Source of the DNA: DATBJG01 sp963790545
GTDB taxonomy: Bacteria > Acidobacteriota > Vicinamibacteria > Vicinamibacterales > JAMQPK01
Assembly (NCBI GenBank): GCA_963790545.1
Contig: CAWBPA010000017.1
Location: forward strand, 248,001 to 312,000
DNA: 64,000 nucleotides
Reading direction: 5' to 3'
Part shown: positions 19,145 to 28,272 of the stretch, piece by piece
Layout: every line of letters starts with the position of its first letter
Position numbering within the stretch: position 1 is the stretch's first letter
Program-made: the position numbers and the translations under genes
Notes under the pieces: model-generated
Told to the model about the DNA's origin: nothing
The model's database searches: none
Seen by the model: only the letters and a program-made list of their open reading frames with translations

Positions 19145-19651
19145 AGTGCAAGCGGCAGAAAGCTGACCGAGACGAAAAAGACCCACGCAATCCCCGCCAC
19201 GACGAGGGCTCGCCAGGTGCTGCGATAGTCCAGGGTCTGACGAATCGCTATCACCATGGCAACCAGCATCCAGAAGCCGGTGACAACGAACACGAGACTG
19301 CCGAGGATCGGAACGACTCCAAAGACTCTTAACAGGCCAGGGGAGCTTGCAAAACCCGTGACGCGGAGCACTTCAGCCAAGGCTGGCTTCGGTGTCAGGT
19401 TCGGCCAGCACGCGCGTGCCGACCGTCCATGCGGCAAGGCCGCACGACAACCAGGCCGCAAGCGAGAGCAGCACGGCATTCAGAAGACCGAGGAGATCAG
19501 CCGTCACCAGGGAGCCAATGCCGGTTGCCACCCCGGAAAGGAAAATGACCGCCACCGATTGCCCCATCGCGCCCGAGTCCGATTCGACTTCCTCGTAGAG
19601 CGCGCTTTCGAGCCGCGAGGCCCGGGTGATTCGCGAAATGAACCGTCTCAC
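19141..19651 (-). CDS. Yip1-family small membrane protein (frameshifted)
   Basis: About 169 residues after removing one base near 19397. An amphipathic N-terminus (R-R-F-I-S-R-I-T-R-A-S-R-L) is followed by about four to five hydrophobic segments and the motif F-G-V-V-P-I-L-G-S-L-V near the middle, as in Yip1/YIP1 domain proteins. The frame break falls in E-P-D-T-[E/K]-P-A-L-A-E. Bacterial Yip1 proteins have no settled function. The stop codon lies inside the palindromic element at 19078-19144. Family call is moderate. Confidence 0.6.
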
Positions 19652-19655
19652 CGTG

Positions 19656-21040
19656 TCAGTCCGGGAAAATCTTGCCGGGATTCAGAATGTTGTGAGGGTC
19701 GAACGCCAGCTTCAGGCGTTTCATCAATGCAATTTCGTCGGCGGACAGCTCGAGCCCGACGAACGGCGCTTTCGTGAACCCGATTCCATGCTCGCCGCTG
19801 ATTGAGCCTTCGAGCTCGACGACTCCCTCGAACAGCGCGCGCTCTGCCTCGTGTGCGCGGGAGAGGCCACCCGTGTCGGCGGGGTCGACCATGATGTTGA
19901 CGTGGATATTACCGTCACCCGCGTGCCCGAAGCACGGAATGCGGAGCCGATGCTGCTGTTTCAAGTGAGAAACCAGATCGAAGAGTTGTGGCACGCGTCC
20001 GCGCGGTACCGCCACATCATGATTGAACTTGATTGGCGAAATCACCTTCAGGGCTGGCGAGAGCTCTCGTCGCACGCGCCAAAGCACGTCGCGCTCTTCC
20101 TCGGTGGTGGCCCGAAGAATCTCGCCTGCTCCCGCGTTGCGGCAGGCCTCGGCGACGCGCGCCAGTTCTTCGGCCACACCCGCCGCAAATCCATCCACTT
20201 CGATCAACAGCAAGGCGCCTGTGCCGGCCGGCGCCAAGGGGACTCCCACATACTCCGCTTACGGCATCCAAGCAATCCGCGTCGATCAGTTCGATGGCCG
20301 CCGGCACTACGCGGGCCCGGATGAGCGCGGTCACCGCTTCTGCCGCCGACTCAATGGTGGCGAACGTAGCCCGAAGCGTCGCCCTCGCGGGGGGCTTTGG
20401 CACGAGCCGCAGGGTGGCCTCGGTGATGATGCCAAGAGTGCCTTCCGAACCAACGAGGAGCTGTGTCAGGTCGTATCCGACGACGTTCTTGACCGCCTTC
20501 GAGCCGGTGTGTATCACCTCGCCCGTCGGGAGTACGACCTCGAGCCCCAGCACATAGCGCTTCGTGGTCCCGTACTTGAACGCCCGCGGCCCACCTGCGC
20601 ACTCGGCAATGTTCCCCCCAATCGTCAATCGCTGGAGGCTCGCCGGGTCTGGCGGAAATAGCAGGCCCACACGCTCCGCAGCGGCGTGCAAATCGGCCGT
20701 GATGACACTCGGTTGAACCCGGGCCAGGAGATTGGTTTCGTCAATTTCGAGAATTTGGTTCAGACGTTCGAGCGAGAGGACGAGGCCGCCACGAATCGGC
20801 ACTGCGCCGCCGCTGTAGCCGGTGCCCCCACCCCGTGCGACGAGCGGCACCTTGTGGTGGTGGCACAGGCGCGTGATGGCGAGACACTTCATCGCGCGAC
20901 CCGGGCAGCAAGACGAGATCGGGCCGATGCGTCCTGTTGACGGCATCAGTGCCGTACAAGTCGAGCGAAGCCACATCGCGCTTCGTAAATTGGTCCCCGA
21001 CGAGGGCGGAGGCCTGAACGAGAAAAGCGGGAGAAACCAT
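19656..21040 (-). CDS. glcD: FAD-binding oxidase, glycolate oxidase GlcD-like (two frameshifts)
   Basis: About 460 residues after removing one base near 20895 and one near 20248. The FAD_binding_4 (PCMH) domain shows A-R-G-G-G-T-G-Y-S-G-G-A and T-I-G-G-N-I-A-E-C-A-G-G-P-R. The C-terminal FAD-linked oxidase domain ends G-S-I-S-G-E-H-G-I-G-F-T-K with the conserved E-H-G-I-G, then N-P-G-K-I-F. Members oxidise 2-hydroxy acids such as glycolate or D-lactate; the substrate cannot be fixed here. GlcE/GlcF partners are not adjacent. It lies 13 bases after the aminotransferase. Confidence 0.85.
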
Positions 21041-21053
21041 GCATCGCGAACCT

Positions 21054-22268
21054 CTACGATGCTGCGACGGCTCGTCCTTCTCGTTCGAGTTTTTCGACGA
21101 ACGTCAGCAGCCGGTTGGCACCTTCACGCAGGCGCTCCAGCGACGTTGCGTACGAGATGCGCAGATAGCCGGGCGCTTCAAATCCCTCTCCGGCCGTCAG
21201 CGCCACGCGAGCATCGTCGAGCAGCGCCTGGGCGAATTCCGCAGAGGTACGGATCCCGTTCGGCGACAGGAGCTTCGTGATCCGGGGCAACAGATAGAAC
21301 GCCCCAGCGGGCTTCACACACTCAATGCGAGGATTGGAGGTCAGCCACGCGTGAAGACTGTCCCGCCGCGTCCGGTATTCGTCCAGCATGGCTCTGACGG
21401 GCGCCTGAGAGCCGGTAAGCGCGGCCACAGCGGCACGTTGCGAGATTGATGCGACGTTTGACGTGGAATGGCTCTGGAGGGCGTTGCACGCCGACACCAC
21501 GTCCGCCGGCGCGATAGTCCAGCCACATCGCCATCCGGTCATGGAATAGGCCTTCGAGGCAGAACCCGCCAGGATCGTCCGGTCCCGCATCCGATCCATG
21601 AGCACTTTCGGAAGGTTGTGCGCAACCTCGTCGTAAATCAGCTTTTCGTAGCACAGGTCCAAAACCAGCCATATTCCCCGCCGGGCCGCCGCATCCGCAA
21701 TTTCCGCCAAGTGTTGTTCCGAGGTCACGGCCCCGGTCGGGTTACAGGGGGAATTAATGATGATGGCCTTGGTCCGAGGCGTAATCGCGTCAATGATATC
21801 TCCCGGATGGAGCGCAAAGCCATCCTCGGGGCGCGTGGGCACGATGACAGGGGTCGCGTCGGCAACTCTGACCTGTTCGGTCAGTGTGGGCCAGCACGGC
21901 GCATGCGTGATGACTTCGTCGCCCTTTTCATAGAGCACCATGGCAACGTTGTAGAGTGCCTGCTTGCCGCCCGCCGTGACAATCACCTCCGATTCTCCAA
22001 CGGCGATCCCGTAGTCACTCTCGTACCGCGCGACAATGGCCTGTTTCAGTTCCGATGTCCCGGCGGATGCCGTGTACTTTGTGAAGTTCTCCTCGATGGC
22101 TGTCATTGCAGCGGTCTTGACATGATCGGGGGTCGGAAAATCCGGCTCGCCTGCGCCGAAATCAACGACGTCCACACCCTGCCGCCGCAACTTCTCCGCC
22201 TCGAGGAGAACCTTCAACGTTGGTGACGCCGAAATCCTTCCCATTCGCGCCGCAAACATCTTCGACAC
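21054..22268 (-). CDS. Class I pyridoxal-phosphate aminotransferase (AspC/PatA-like)
   Basis: About 404 residues. Conserved fold-type I features: D-F-G-A-G-E-P-D-F near residue 35, N-S-P-C-N-P-T-G-A for cofactor contact, and the Schiff-base lysine in S-A-S-K-A-Y-S-M-T-G-W-R near residue 237. An R-I-S-Y-A near the end supplies the substrate carboxylate arginine. It probably transaminates aspartate or aromatic amino acids with 2-oxoglutarate. It appears continuous with coaD only because coaD carries a frameshift. The true start is GTG 22268 or ATG 22259, after the coaD stop, with AGGA just upstream of the GTG. Confidence 0.9.
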   Translation of the reverse strand: MSKMFAARMGRISASPTLKVLLEAEKLRRQGVDVVDFGAGEPDFPTPDHVKTAAMTAIEENFTKYTASAGTSELKQAIVARYESDYGIAVGESEVIVTAGGKQALYNVAMVLYEKGDEVITHAPCWPTLTEQVRVADATPVIVPTRPEDGFALHPGDIIDAITPRTKAIIINSPCNPTGAVTSEQHLAEIADAAARRGIWLVLDLCYEKLIYDEVAHNLPKVLMDRMRDRTILAGSASKAYSMTGWRCGWTIAPADVVSACNALQSHSTSNVASISQRAAVAALTGSQAPVRAMLDEYRTRRDSLHAWLTSNPRIECVKPAGAFYLLPRITKLLSPNGIRTSAEFAQALLDDARVALTAGEGFEAPGYLRISYATSLERLREGANRLLTFVEKLEREGRAVAAS

Positions 22269-22285
22269 GTTTCCTGTCCCTCCGA

Positions 22286-22790
22286 CTACCGGCGCACTGC
22301 AGCCTGCTTTTCGCGCAGCCTTTGCTCGACGCAGTCGGGCACGAGACCGTGGACCCGCCCACCCAGCGAAAACACCTCTTTGATGAGTCGGGAGCTGATG
22401 TATGAGTACCTGTTCGGCCGGCATCATGAAGACTGTTTCGATGTTTGGATCGAGCCGGCGATTCATCAGGGCCATCTGGAACTCCACTTCGAAATCGGAC
22501 ACGGCGCGCAATCCCCGGACGATGACCTGCGCCTGCCGGCGGGCGGCATAGTCCACCAGCAACCCATCAAACGTGTCGACCTCAACATTCGGCCGACTCT
22601 TAAACACCTCTTTCACGATCGCCACGCGCTCTTGCTTGGAAAAGAGCGGCGACTTTTCCGCGTTCACGAGAATTGCCACGACAATGACGTCGAAAATTCG
22701 AGCGCCCCGCTCGATAATGTCGACGTGACCGTTCGTCAGGGGATCGAACGATCCGGGGTAGATGGCCACGCGTTTCGGAGTGTTTGCCAT
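22286..22790 (-). CDS. coaD: Phosphopantetheine adenylyltransferase (frameshifted)
   Basis: About 167 residues once one G at 22409-22410 is removed. The nucleotidyltransferase motif Y-P-G-S-F-D-P-L-T-N-G-H is at residues 11-22. After the insertion, the correct frame reads Y-S-Y-I-S-S-R-L-I-K-E-V, the family's ISSxxIKE motif, and ends V-E-Q-R-L-R-E-K with a TAG at 22286. CoaD makes dephospho-CoA in coenzyme A synthesis. It starts 4 bases before the rsmD end of the cluster; rsmD-coaD adjacency is a widespread conserved gene pair. Confidence 0.93.
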
Positions 22791-22793
22791 GAA

Positions 22794-23369
22794 TCACCGT
22801 TCGTGAGCCGCGGGCTGCTTTTCGCTCGACATCTGCCGTTCGTAAAAAGTCAACGCGCTGTCTCCCGAGACGAGCGTTCGGACTGAAGTCAGCGCTCCAG
22901 AAGTTACGGGCACCGCGGACCGCCGAGCGTGCTCGAGCACGACCAATCCGTCCGGTTCTATAAGGCGCGCAGCGGCCTGGATGACTCCGGGGAAATCTCG
23001 CTCATTATACGGGGGATCCAAAAGAATCAGGTCGAACGGCGCCCTTGTGAGCTGGCTCGACGCGTCGATGAACCGCGCCTTGATGACCAGCGATCGGTCT
23101 CGGACCCCGCAGCGTTGAAGATTCTCGTGAATGAGGGTAACCGCACGCGGATCCGGATCGACAAATGTCACGTGCGCCGCACCTCGACTCAAGGCCTCCA
23201 GGCCAATCGCGCCCGTTCCGGCAAATCCGTCGAGCACGGTCGAATCCTGCACCCGCCCCGCAATGACGTTGAAGAGCGTTTCGCGCAACTTGTCCGACGT
23301 CGGCCGCAGCCCCTCGAAGCCGGGCGTGACCAGGCGGCGCCCCTTCAGAGTGCCGGCAATAATACGCAT
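22794..23369 (-). CDS. rsmD: 16S rRNA (guanine966-N2)-methyltransferase RsmD
   Basis: A 191-residue protein from the ATG at 23369. N-terminus M-R-I-I-A-G-T-L-K-G-R-R-L is the family signature, SAM motif D-G-F-A-G-T-G-A-I-G-L-E starts near residue 47, and the catalytic D-P-P-Y is at 118-121. A start seven codons upstream would overlap recG, but family alignment favours 23369. RsmD methylates G966 in the 30S subunit. It sits between recG and coaD in the classic arrangement. Confidence 0.95.
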   Translation of the reverse strand: MRIIAGTLKGRRLVTPGFEGLRPTSDKLRETLFNVIAGRVQDSTVLDGFAGTGAIGLEALSRGAAHVTFVDPDPRAVTLIHENLQRCGVRDRSLVIKARFIDASSQLTRAPFDLILLDPPYNERDFPGVIQAAARLIEPDGLVVLEHARRSAVPVTSGALTSVRTLVSGDSALTFYERQMSSEKQPAAHER

Positions 23370-23379
23370 ACCGACTTTT

Positions 23380-25479
23380 TCATCCAACACTCATGAGCCC
23401 GAAGCGAGCGGCCCAGTTGTGACGCGCCCAGTCGGCGAGCGCGGCCGACGGACCGACCTCCTCGAGCCACGCGCTCGCCTCGCGGCGCGCTTCTTCCATG
23501 AGCATGTGATCGCGAAGCAGATCGCCCACGCGCAAGGTCGGCATGCCAGATTGGCGGGTGCCAAAAAAGTCTCCGGGGCCCCTCAGCGCCAGATCGCGCT
23601 CGGCGAGCACGAAGCCGTCGGTCACCTCGGCCATCGCCTGCAGCCGTTCGTGCGCCAGCTCGGAACGCGCTTCCTGATGAATCAGGAGGCAGAAGGACTG
23701 ATGCGCATCACGTCCGACGCGGCCGCGTAACTGGTGCAACTGAGAAAGACCAAAACGCTCGGCATGTTCGACGACCATCACTGAAGCGTTTGGGACGTCG
23801 ACACCCACCTCGATCACGGTGGTCGAGACGAGGATTTGGATCTCGCCGGCTACGAAGGCTCGCATCACGCGATCTTTGGCATCGGCTTTCATACGACCAT
23901 GCAGAAGCGCCACACGATAAGCCGGAAATATGTCCTGTTCCAGATGATCTTTCATCTCCGTAGCCGCACGGAGATCCACCTTGTCGGATTCCTCGACGAG
24001 CGGGTAGACGACATAGGCCTGCCGACCCTGTTCGAGCTGTTGTCTCATCAATTCATAGACGTGCTCCCGTTCCGACTCCGGTCTGACAAGAGTCTTGACT
24101 GGTCGGCGTCCCGGCGGCATATCGCGAATCACCGAAACATCCAGATCACCGTAGGTGGTGAGGGCCAGCGTTCGGGGAATCGGCGTGGCCGTCATCACGA
24201 GCACGTCGGGCATCAAGCCCTTGGATTTCAACGTGGCGCGCTGTACGACACCGAATCGGTGTTGCTCGTCTATGATCGCGAGCCCGAGCGCCTTGAAGGC
24301 CACGTCTTCCTGAACAAGGGCGTGAGTGCCAACGACGAGGTTGATCGCACCGCTCGCGAGTCCTTCGAGCGCGGCACGACGAGGCGCGGCTGCAAGCGAT
24401 CCGGACAGAAGCTCAGTCCTGAAGCGTGAAGGCTCGAGCAGTCGGCGGAGGTTGAAAAAGTGCTGCTCCGCCAGAATCTCTGTAGGCGCCATGAACGCCA
24501 CCTGGAGCCCGTTCTCCATCGTGACAAGAGCCGCCAGCAGGGCCACGATCGTCTTTCCAGCGCCGACGTCGCCCTGAAGGAGACGATTCATCGCTTGCGG
24601 GCGCTGAAGGTCCTCCACGATTTCTTTCAACGCCTGCTTCTGGCCGGGGGTGAGCCGAAACGGCAGCACCTCGCGTGCCGACGCTCGAATGCGATCGTCG
24701 ACCCGAACCACGGTCGGCTTCCGCTCGGCCTCCGCGCTCCGACGCCGCAGTAACAGTCCGATCTGAAACAGGAAGAACTCTTCGAAGATCAACCGTACCT
24801 GGGCCGGCGTCCGAAATTCGTTGAGCAGCTGCTCGGACGTACCGGCTTCCGGAAAGTGCGCGTGGTGAAGCGCGTATCGCCGATCTGGTAGCCCACGGCG
24901 GGCGCGGACCACTTCTGGTAGCGGGTCATCGAGTTGGGCCGGCAGACACTCCAGCGCGTCGTGCACCATGCGGCGCTGCATCTTTGGCGTCACCGATCCT
25001 GCCCGCTCGTAGACCGGCACGATCCGGCCCGTGTGAATCGTCTCCCCCGCCTCTTCAACGCCATCAAGAATTTCGTACTGCGGATTCGTGACTTGAAGGC
25101 CGCCTCCACCTCTGCGCTCGACAGGGCCGAACAAAACGACCCGTTGGCGACGCTGTAACACATCGCGCATGAACGGCTGGTTCAGCCAGACGGCGCGAAT
25201 CGCCCCGCTCTCGTCGCGAATGAGCGCTTCAAAAATCTTGAAGCCGGGCCGGCGCGTGGCCCGAAGCCCGCAGTCGACAATCTCGCCGGCAAAGGAGGCC
25301 CGGTCGCCCCACTTCAGGCTCTGAATGGAGCGGAGACGTCCGCGGTCCTCGTATCGAAGGGGAAATCGCTCGAGCAGATCTTCCACCGTCTGCAACCCGA
25401 CCCGCTGCAGGTCTGAGGCTCGACGAGGGCCGACCCCCTTCAGGAACTGCAAAGGGGTCGAGAGGAGAGGTGCTGTCAA
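23380..25479 (-). CDS. recG: ATP-dependent DNA helicase RecG
   Basis: An intact 699-residue superfamily 2 helicase, close to the usual length. It has an N-terminal wedge domain (residues 1-170, including the OB-fold that binds branched DNA), Walker A G-D-V-G-A-G-K-T near residue 305, the DExH box I-I-D-E-Q-H-R-F-G-V near 405, and motif VI Q-L-H-Q-L-R-G-R-V-G-R-D near 590. RecG remodels stalled forks and Holliday junctions. The start is a TTG at 25479. It is followed directly by rsmD. Confidence 0.97.
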   Translation of the reverse strand: MTAPLLSTPLQFLKGVGPRRASDLQRVGLQTVEDLLERFPLRYEDRGRLRSIQSLKWGDRASFAGEIVDCGLRATRRPGFKIFEALIRDESGAIRAVWLNQPFMRDVLQRRQRVVLFGPVERRGGGGLQVTNPQYEILDGVEEAGETIHTGRIVPVYERAGSVTPKMQRRMVHDALECLPAQLDDPLPEVVRARRGLPDRRYALHHAHFPEAGTSEQLLNEFRTPAQVRLIFEEFFLFQIGLLLRRRSAEAERKPTVVRVDDRIRASAREVLPFRLTPGQKQALKEIVEDLQRPQAMNRLLQGDVGAGKTIVALLAALVTMENGLQVAFMAPTEILAEQHFFNLRRLLEPSRFRTELLSGSLAAAPRRAALEGLASGAINLVVGTHALVQEDVAFKALGLAIIDEQHRFGVVQRATLKSKGLMPDVLVMTATPIPRTLALTTYGDLDVSVIRDMPPGRRPVKTLVRPESEREHVYELMRQQLEQGRQAYVVYPLVEESDKVDLRAATEMKDHLEQDIFPAYRVALLHGRMKADAKDRVMRAFVAGEIQILVSTTVIEVGVDVPNASVMVVEHAERFGLSQLHQLRGRVGRDAHQSFCLLIHQEARSELAHERLQAMAEVTDGFVLAERDLALRGPGDFFGTRQSGMPTLRVGDLLRDHMLMEEARREASAWLEEVGPSAALADWARHNWAARFGLMSVG

Positions 25480-25497
25480 CCGTTAGCGCGCCATCGA

Positions 25498-26112
25498 CTA
25501 CTGGATGACGATGGCTTCGCCTTTCTTACCGACTTCGATTTCTCTGATTCCGGCTGGGAGCTGGAACGAATCGTCGAGGCTGATTCCATCGGGATTGTCC
25601 GCAGAACGCGAGTAATAGCTCACAAGTGCCTGAAGCAGCATTTTCGGGACGACAACGCCGGAAATCGTCGTCGATTCGAGCTCCAGGCGGGCCGTACCTT
25701 GATTCGTCCGCAGCACCCCGACCGCAGCGACCGGTGCCTTTCCACCGAGGTATGACAAGGGGTCCAACCAACGGCCAGAGGACCGCTCGGCTTTCACTTG
25801 ATTGAGATCGACAATCGCGCGTCCCGACAGCCGGCCATCCCCTTCGATGGTCACGTACGGCTCGGTGACCCCGGTTGGCAGCTCGGTCGCCATCGCATAC
25901 TTCAGGTAGGAGTTCACCTCGGCTTCGGTAACGGCCGTCCTCTTTGCCGCTGGACGCTTCTCGCGGCCGTTTTCCCTGATCAGCGTAATTTTCTTCTGGA
26001 GCTGATCGGAGGCGCGCTGGCTGACAGCGACGTTCTGGCCGGCGGTGGCGACGAGCCCAAACCCCAGCACCCAGACAGTGACCGAGACGCCGCGCGGCGG
26101 GAAAATCTTCAT
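25498..26112 (-). CDS. Conserved exported protein of unknown function
   Basis: A 204-residue protein with an N-terminal hydrophobic signal segment (V-S-V-T-V-W-V-L-G-F-G-L-V-A-T-A-G). The mature part has T-E-A-E-V-N-S-Y-L-K-Y and G-R-L-S-G-R-A-I-V-D-L-N, then a region of beta strands ending I-R-E-I-E-V-G-K-K-G. I do not recognise the family. The layout suggests a periplasmic lipid- or envelope-related beta protein. AGGAGG directly abuts the ATG, an unusually short spacing, so the start may be wrong. It lies just upstream of recG on the same strand. Confidence 0.6.
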   Translation of the reverse strand: MKIFPPRGVSVTVWVLGFGLVATAGQNVAVSQRASDQLQKKITLIRENGREKRPAAKRTAVTEAEVNSYLKYAMATELPTGVTEPYVTIEGDGRLSGRAIVDLNQVKAERSSGRWLDPLSYLGGKAPVAAVGVLRTNQGTARLELESTTISGVVVPKMLLQALVSYYSRSADNPDGISLDDSFQLPAGIREIEVGKKGEAIVIQ

Positions 26113-26204
26113 CCTCCTACTAATGTAAAGAAGTCTGTCGCCGGGGGCAAGATCGGACGGAAAGACGCGGACCTAAGTCCCAGAGGTCGCGGCGGTACAA
26201 GCCA

Positions 26205-26774
26205 TCACAGGTTCAGGGGCTCTGGGGGCGCTGCTGTCGTTGCTGCTGACGCTGCTGCTTGACGTTGCAGGCGGGCGCGCTGCAGCAACTCGAGTTTCTG
26301 GCGCTCGATACGCTCCTCGAAGACGCGCAGACGAGCCTGCTGGCGGATGTCCAGCGTTTGTGTCAGCTCGTCCCGCGCCTTCCGCAGCTCAGCTGCTGCG
26401 GCCACCTCGAGCTCATCGAGCGCCTTCAGCCGCTGCCGGATGTCGGGCTCCCGGCCGTCGGCCGCAGCCCGATCGACGCTCAACTTGTTCAGCTCGACAA
26501 TCAGCCGCAGCCTTGCTTGTTCGTTTCGCCGACGTGCCTCCTGGAACGCACGCAATTTCACGACAAACTGCGGGTATTGCGCTTCAGAAAGGCCGAGCGC
26601 TTCCTGCGCCTGCACCAGCACGTACGCATCGAGGAGACGTTGAACTTCCAGTGGGGCCAGACCGGGGCGGTCCGGCCCGTCGTCCTGGCCTTGCGGCTCG
26701 GCCCCCGACAGGGGCGCAGTGACGGTCAGAAGAACGATGGCCAGTAACACGCTGATGAACGAACGTTCTCTCAT
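26205..26774 (-). CDS. CpxP/Spy-like periplasmic helical protein
   Basis: A 189-residue exported protein: signal peptide (S-F-I-S-V-L-L-A-I-V-L-L), then an almost entirely helical, charged and alanine-rich body with L-S-E-A-Q-Y-P-Q-F-V-V-K-L and R-L-K-A-L-D-E-L-E. This resembles periplasmic heavy-metal sensors and LTxxQ proteins of the CpxP/Spy/ZraP group. It is the third gene of a sigma, anti-sigma, helical-protein operon, so it may sense envelope state and act on the anti-sigma factor (inference). ATG 26774 or 26780 are both possible starts. Confidence 0.6.
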   Translation of the reverse strand: MRERSFISVLLAIVLLTVTAPLSGAEPQGQDDGPDRPGLAPLEVQRLLDAYVLVQAQEALGLSEAQYPQFVVKLRAFQEARRRNEQARLRLIVELNKLSVDRAAADGREPDIRQRLKALDELEVAAAAELRKARDELTQTLDIRQQARLRVFEERIERQKLELLQRARLQRQAAASAATTAAPPEPLNL

Positions 26775-26781
26775 GCTCATC

Positions 26782-27387
26782 TCACAGTGACGATCGATCG
26801 AGCTCGGCCTGGATGATCCCGGCCAGATCTTGTCGCTCTTCGTCAGACAATCTCCACAGGGCCTGATCGATCGAGCCAGGTTGTACGACGAGGCCTGCAT
26901 CCGCCGCCGACTCCAGGTCGAGCCCTTCCGCCAGACCCGCCACCATCGCCCAGGAGTCGTCGGCCGGTGTGGTCCAGCTGAGGTCTTGAGGCGCATCTGC
27001 CGGAGGAGATGCCATGGAGGCTGCACCATCTGCGACACGGTCCGCTTGCTCGCTCCGGTCGCGGTCCACGACCAGAAGGACGGCCAGCAAGGCGACCAGG
27101 GCGCCTGCCGCGGCCCAGGGCCACCGTCGCAAGCCCCACGGTCTGATGGACCGTTCAACCGGTTGCATATCAAGAGACTCGGCATCAATTGATAGACGCA
27201 CCCGTTCCGACAAGTGCTGCCAGAACAACGGTGATGGCTCCGGGATGGGATCGTCGCGAAGCAGGCCCAATGTCTGGCGAAGCGTGTCGAACCGTTCGCG
27301 ACACGCGTCGCACCTGTCGAGGTGATCGGCCTCTGCCGCTCCTCCCTCGAGCAATTCCACGAGACGTTCTTCAGACAGATGCTTCAT
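26782..27387 (-). CDS. Zinc-finger transmembrane anti-sigma factor
   Basis: A 201-residue protein. The N-terminal zinc-finger motif H-L-D-R-C-D-A-C (H-x3-C-x2-C) is that of ZAS/zf-HC2 anti-sigma factors. A membrane segment spans about residues 89-107 (W-P-W-A-A-A-G-A-L-V-A-L-L-A-V-L-L-V-V), and the acidic C-terminal half would be periplasmic. It begins 6 bases after the ECF sigma gene and should hold that sigma factor inactive at the membrane. The C-terminal region looks unrelated to known sensor domains. Confidence 0.8.
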   Translation of the reverse strand: MKHLSEERLVELLEGGAAEADHLDRCDACRERFDTLRQTLGLLRDDPIPEPSPLFWQHLSERVRLSIDAESLDMQPVERSIRPWGLRRWPWAAAGALVALLAVLLVVDRDRSEQADRVADGAASMASPPADAPQDLSWTTPADDSWAMVAGLAEGLDLESAADAGLVVQPGSIDQALWRLSDEERQDLAGIIQAELDRSSL

Positions 27388-27393
27388 GACCAG

Positions 27394-27975
27394 TCAGACG
27401 GACTGCCCTTCCAGAATCTTTTTCAGATTGCCGAGGGCATGGAAAAAGTTGGCTTTCACCGCGCCAACCGAACTCCCCAGGATGTCCGCAATTTCACGGT
27501 GCGATAACTCTTGATAGGCCCGCAGAATCAGCGTCGCACGCTGTTTTCTCGGCAGACGGGCAATGGCCGCTCGTACCCGCGCGCGACGTTCCTCGCGAAT
27601 CAGGCTCGACGACGGGTCGTCGCCGACGGCCTGATGCGGCCGCGCGTCCAGCGGTTCGGTGGCCGGGACATTGGCACTGACCCGATTCAGACAGGTGTTC
27701 ACGCCAATCCGGTATAACCAGGTTGCGAGCGAAGATTGACCTTTGAATCCTTTCAAGCCGCGAAAGGCTCGCAAGAAAACTTCCTGCGACAGGTCGCTGG
27801 CATCCTCGTGATTCCCGACAAACCGGTAACAGAGCTGATACACCGCCCGGCGGTGCCGTTCGACAATGATGGCAAAGGCGTCACGCTGACCGGTCAGGCA
27901 CGCGGTCACCAGCTCGGCCTCGGTCAGCCCATTCAGCGGGTCGGCGCGCACCGGCGCCGGATCATGGCGCACCAC
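27394..27975 (-). CDS. ECF-type RNA polymerase sigma factor
   Basis: About 193 residues. Region 2 (R-A-V-Y-Q-L-C-Y-R-F-V-G-N-H-E-D-A-S-D-L, then Q-E-V-F-L-R-A-F) binds core polymerase and the -10 element. Region 4 (L-P-R-K-Q-R-A-T-L-I-L-R, then L-S-H-R-E-I-A-D-I-L-G-S-S) is the -35 helix-turn-helix. The frame is open to 28056, but that extension runs through a degenerate repeat. I favour GTG codons near 27975, with AGGTGG upstream. It is followed by its anti-sigma factor. Confidence 0.88.
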   Translation of the reverse strand: MVRHDPAPVRADPLNGLTEAELVTACLTGQRDAFAIIVERHRRAVYQLCYRFVGNHEDASDLSQEVFLRAFRGLKGFKGQSSLATWLYRIGVNTCLNRVSANVPATEPLDARPHQAVGDDPSSSLIREERRARVRAAIARLPRKQRATLILRAYQELSHREIADILGSSVGAVKANFFHALGNLKKILEGQSV

Positions 27976-28036
27976 CGTCACTGTCCACCTGGGTCGAGTC
28001 GTGCCGGCCCAAACGCGCGTGAGCATACAGTCCAGG

Positions 28037-28102
28037 TCTGAAGCCTGAAGTCTCAAGTCTCAACATCGGGCCGTTAGCCTTCAGACTTGAGCCTTGAGAC
28101 TT
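28037..28102. repeat. Degenerate inverted tandem repeats upstream of the sigma gene
   Basis: TCTGAAG (28037-28043) pairs with CTTCAGA (28079-28085), and AAGTCTCAAG (28048-28057) with CTTGAGACTT (28093-28102), both perfectly. Units of CTCAAG/CTGAAG repeat irregularly. The stretch separates divergent sigma and lexA genes. Confidence 0.65.
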
Positions 28103-28152
28103 TCTTCTTGTTGAGTTAGACCGCCTTCCAAAGCTGAAGTTACAGAACCCGA

Positions 28153-28181
28153 TTGACCTTCGCCTTTCTTTTGCGTTAGAG
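28153..28181 (+). promoter_or_regulatory. Possible lexA promoter
   Basis: TTGACC (28153-28158), 17-base spacer, TTAGAG (28176-28181), about 90 bases before lexA. The -10 match is weak. I found no confident LexA box in the region. Confidence 0.3.
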
Positions 28182-28272
28182 TGCGTTGGCTCGACAAACT
28201 CACGTTCTCCGAGACGCAACCTGCGGGCTGCACGAAACCGCGACAGTGCGAGTCCGATAGGGAGGAGGGTAC

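Noticed and set aside
28100..28272. A LexA box upstream of lexA
   Set aside because: Several imperfect palindromes are present, but none matches a known LexA motif well enough to call.
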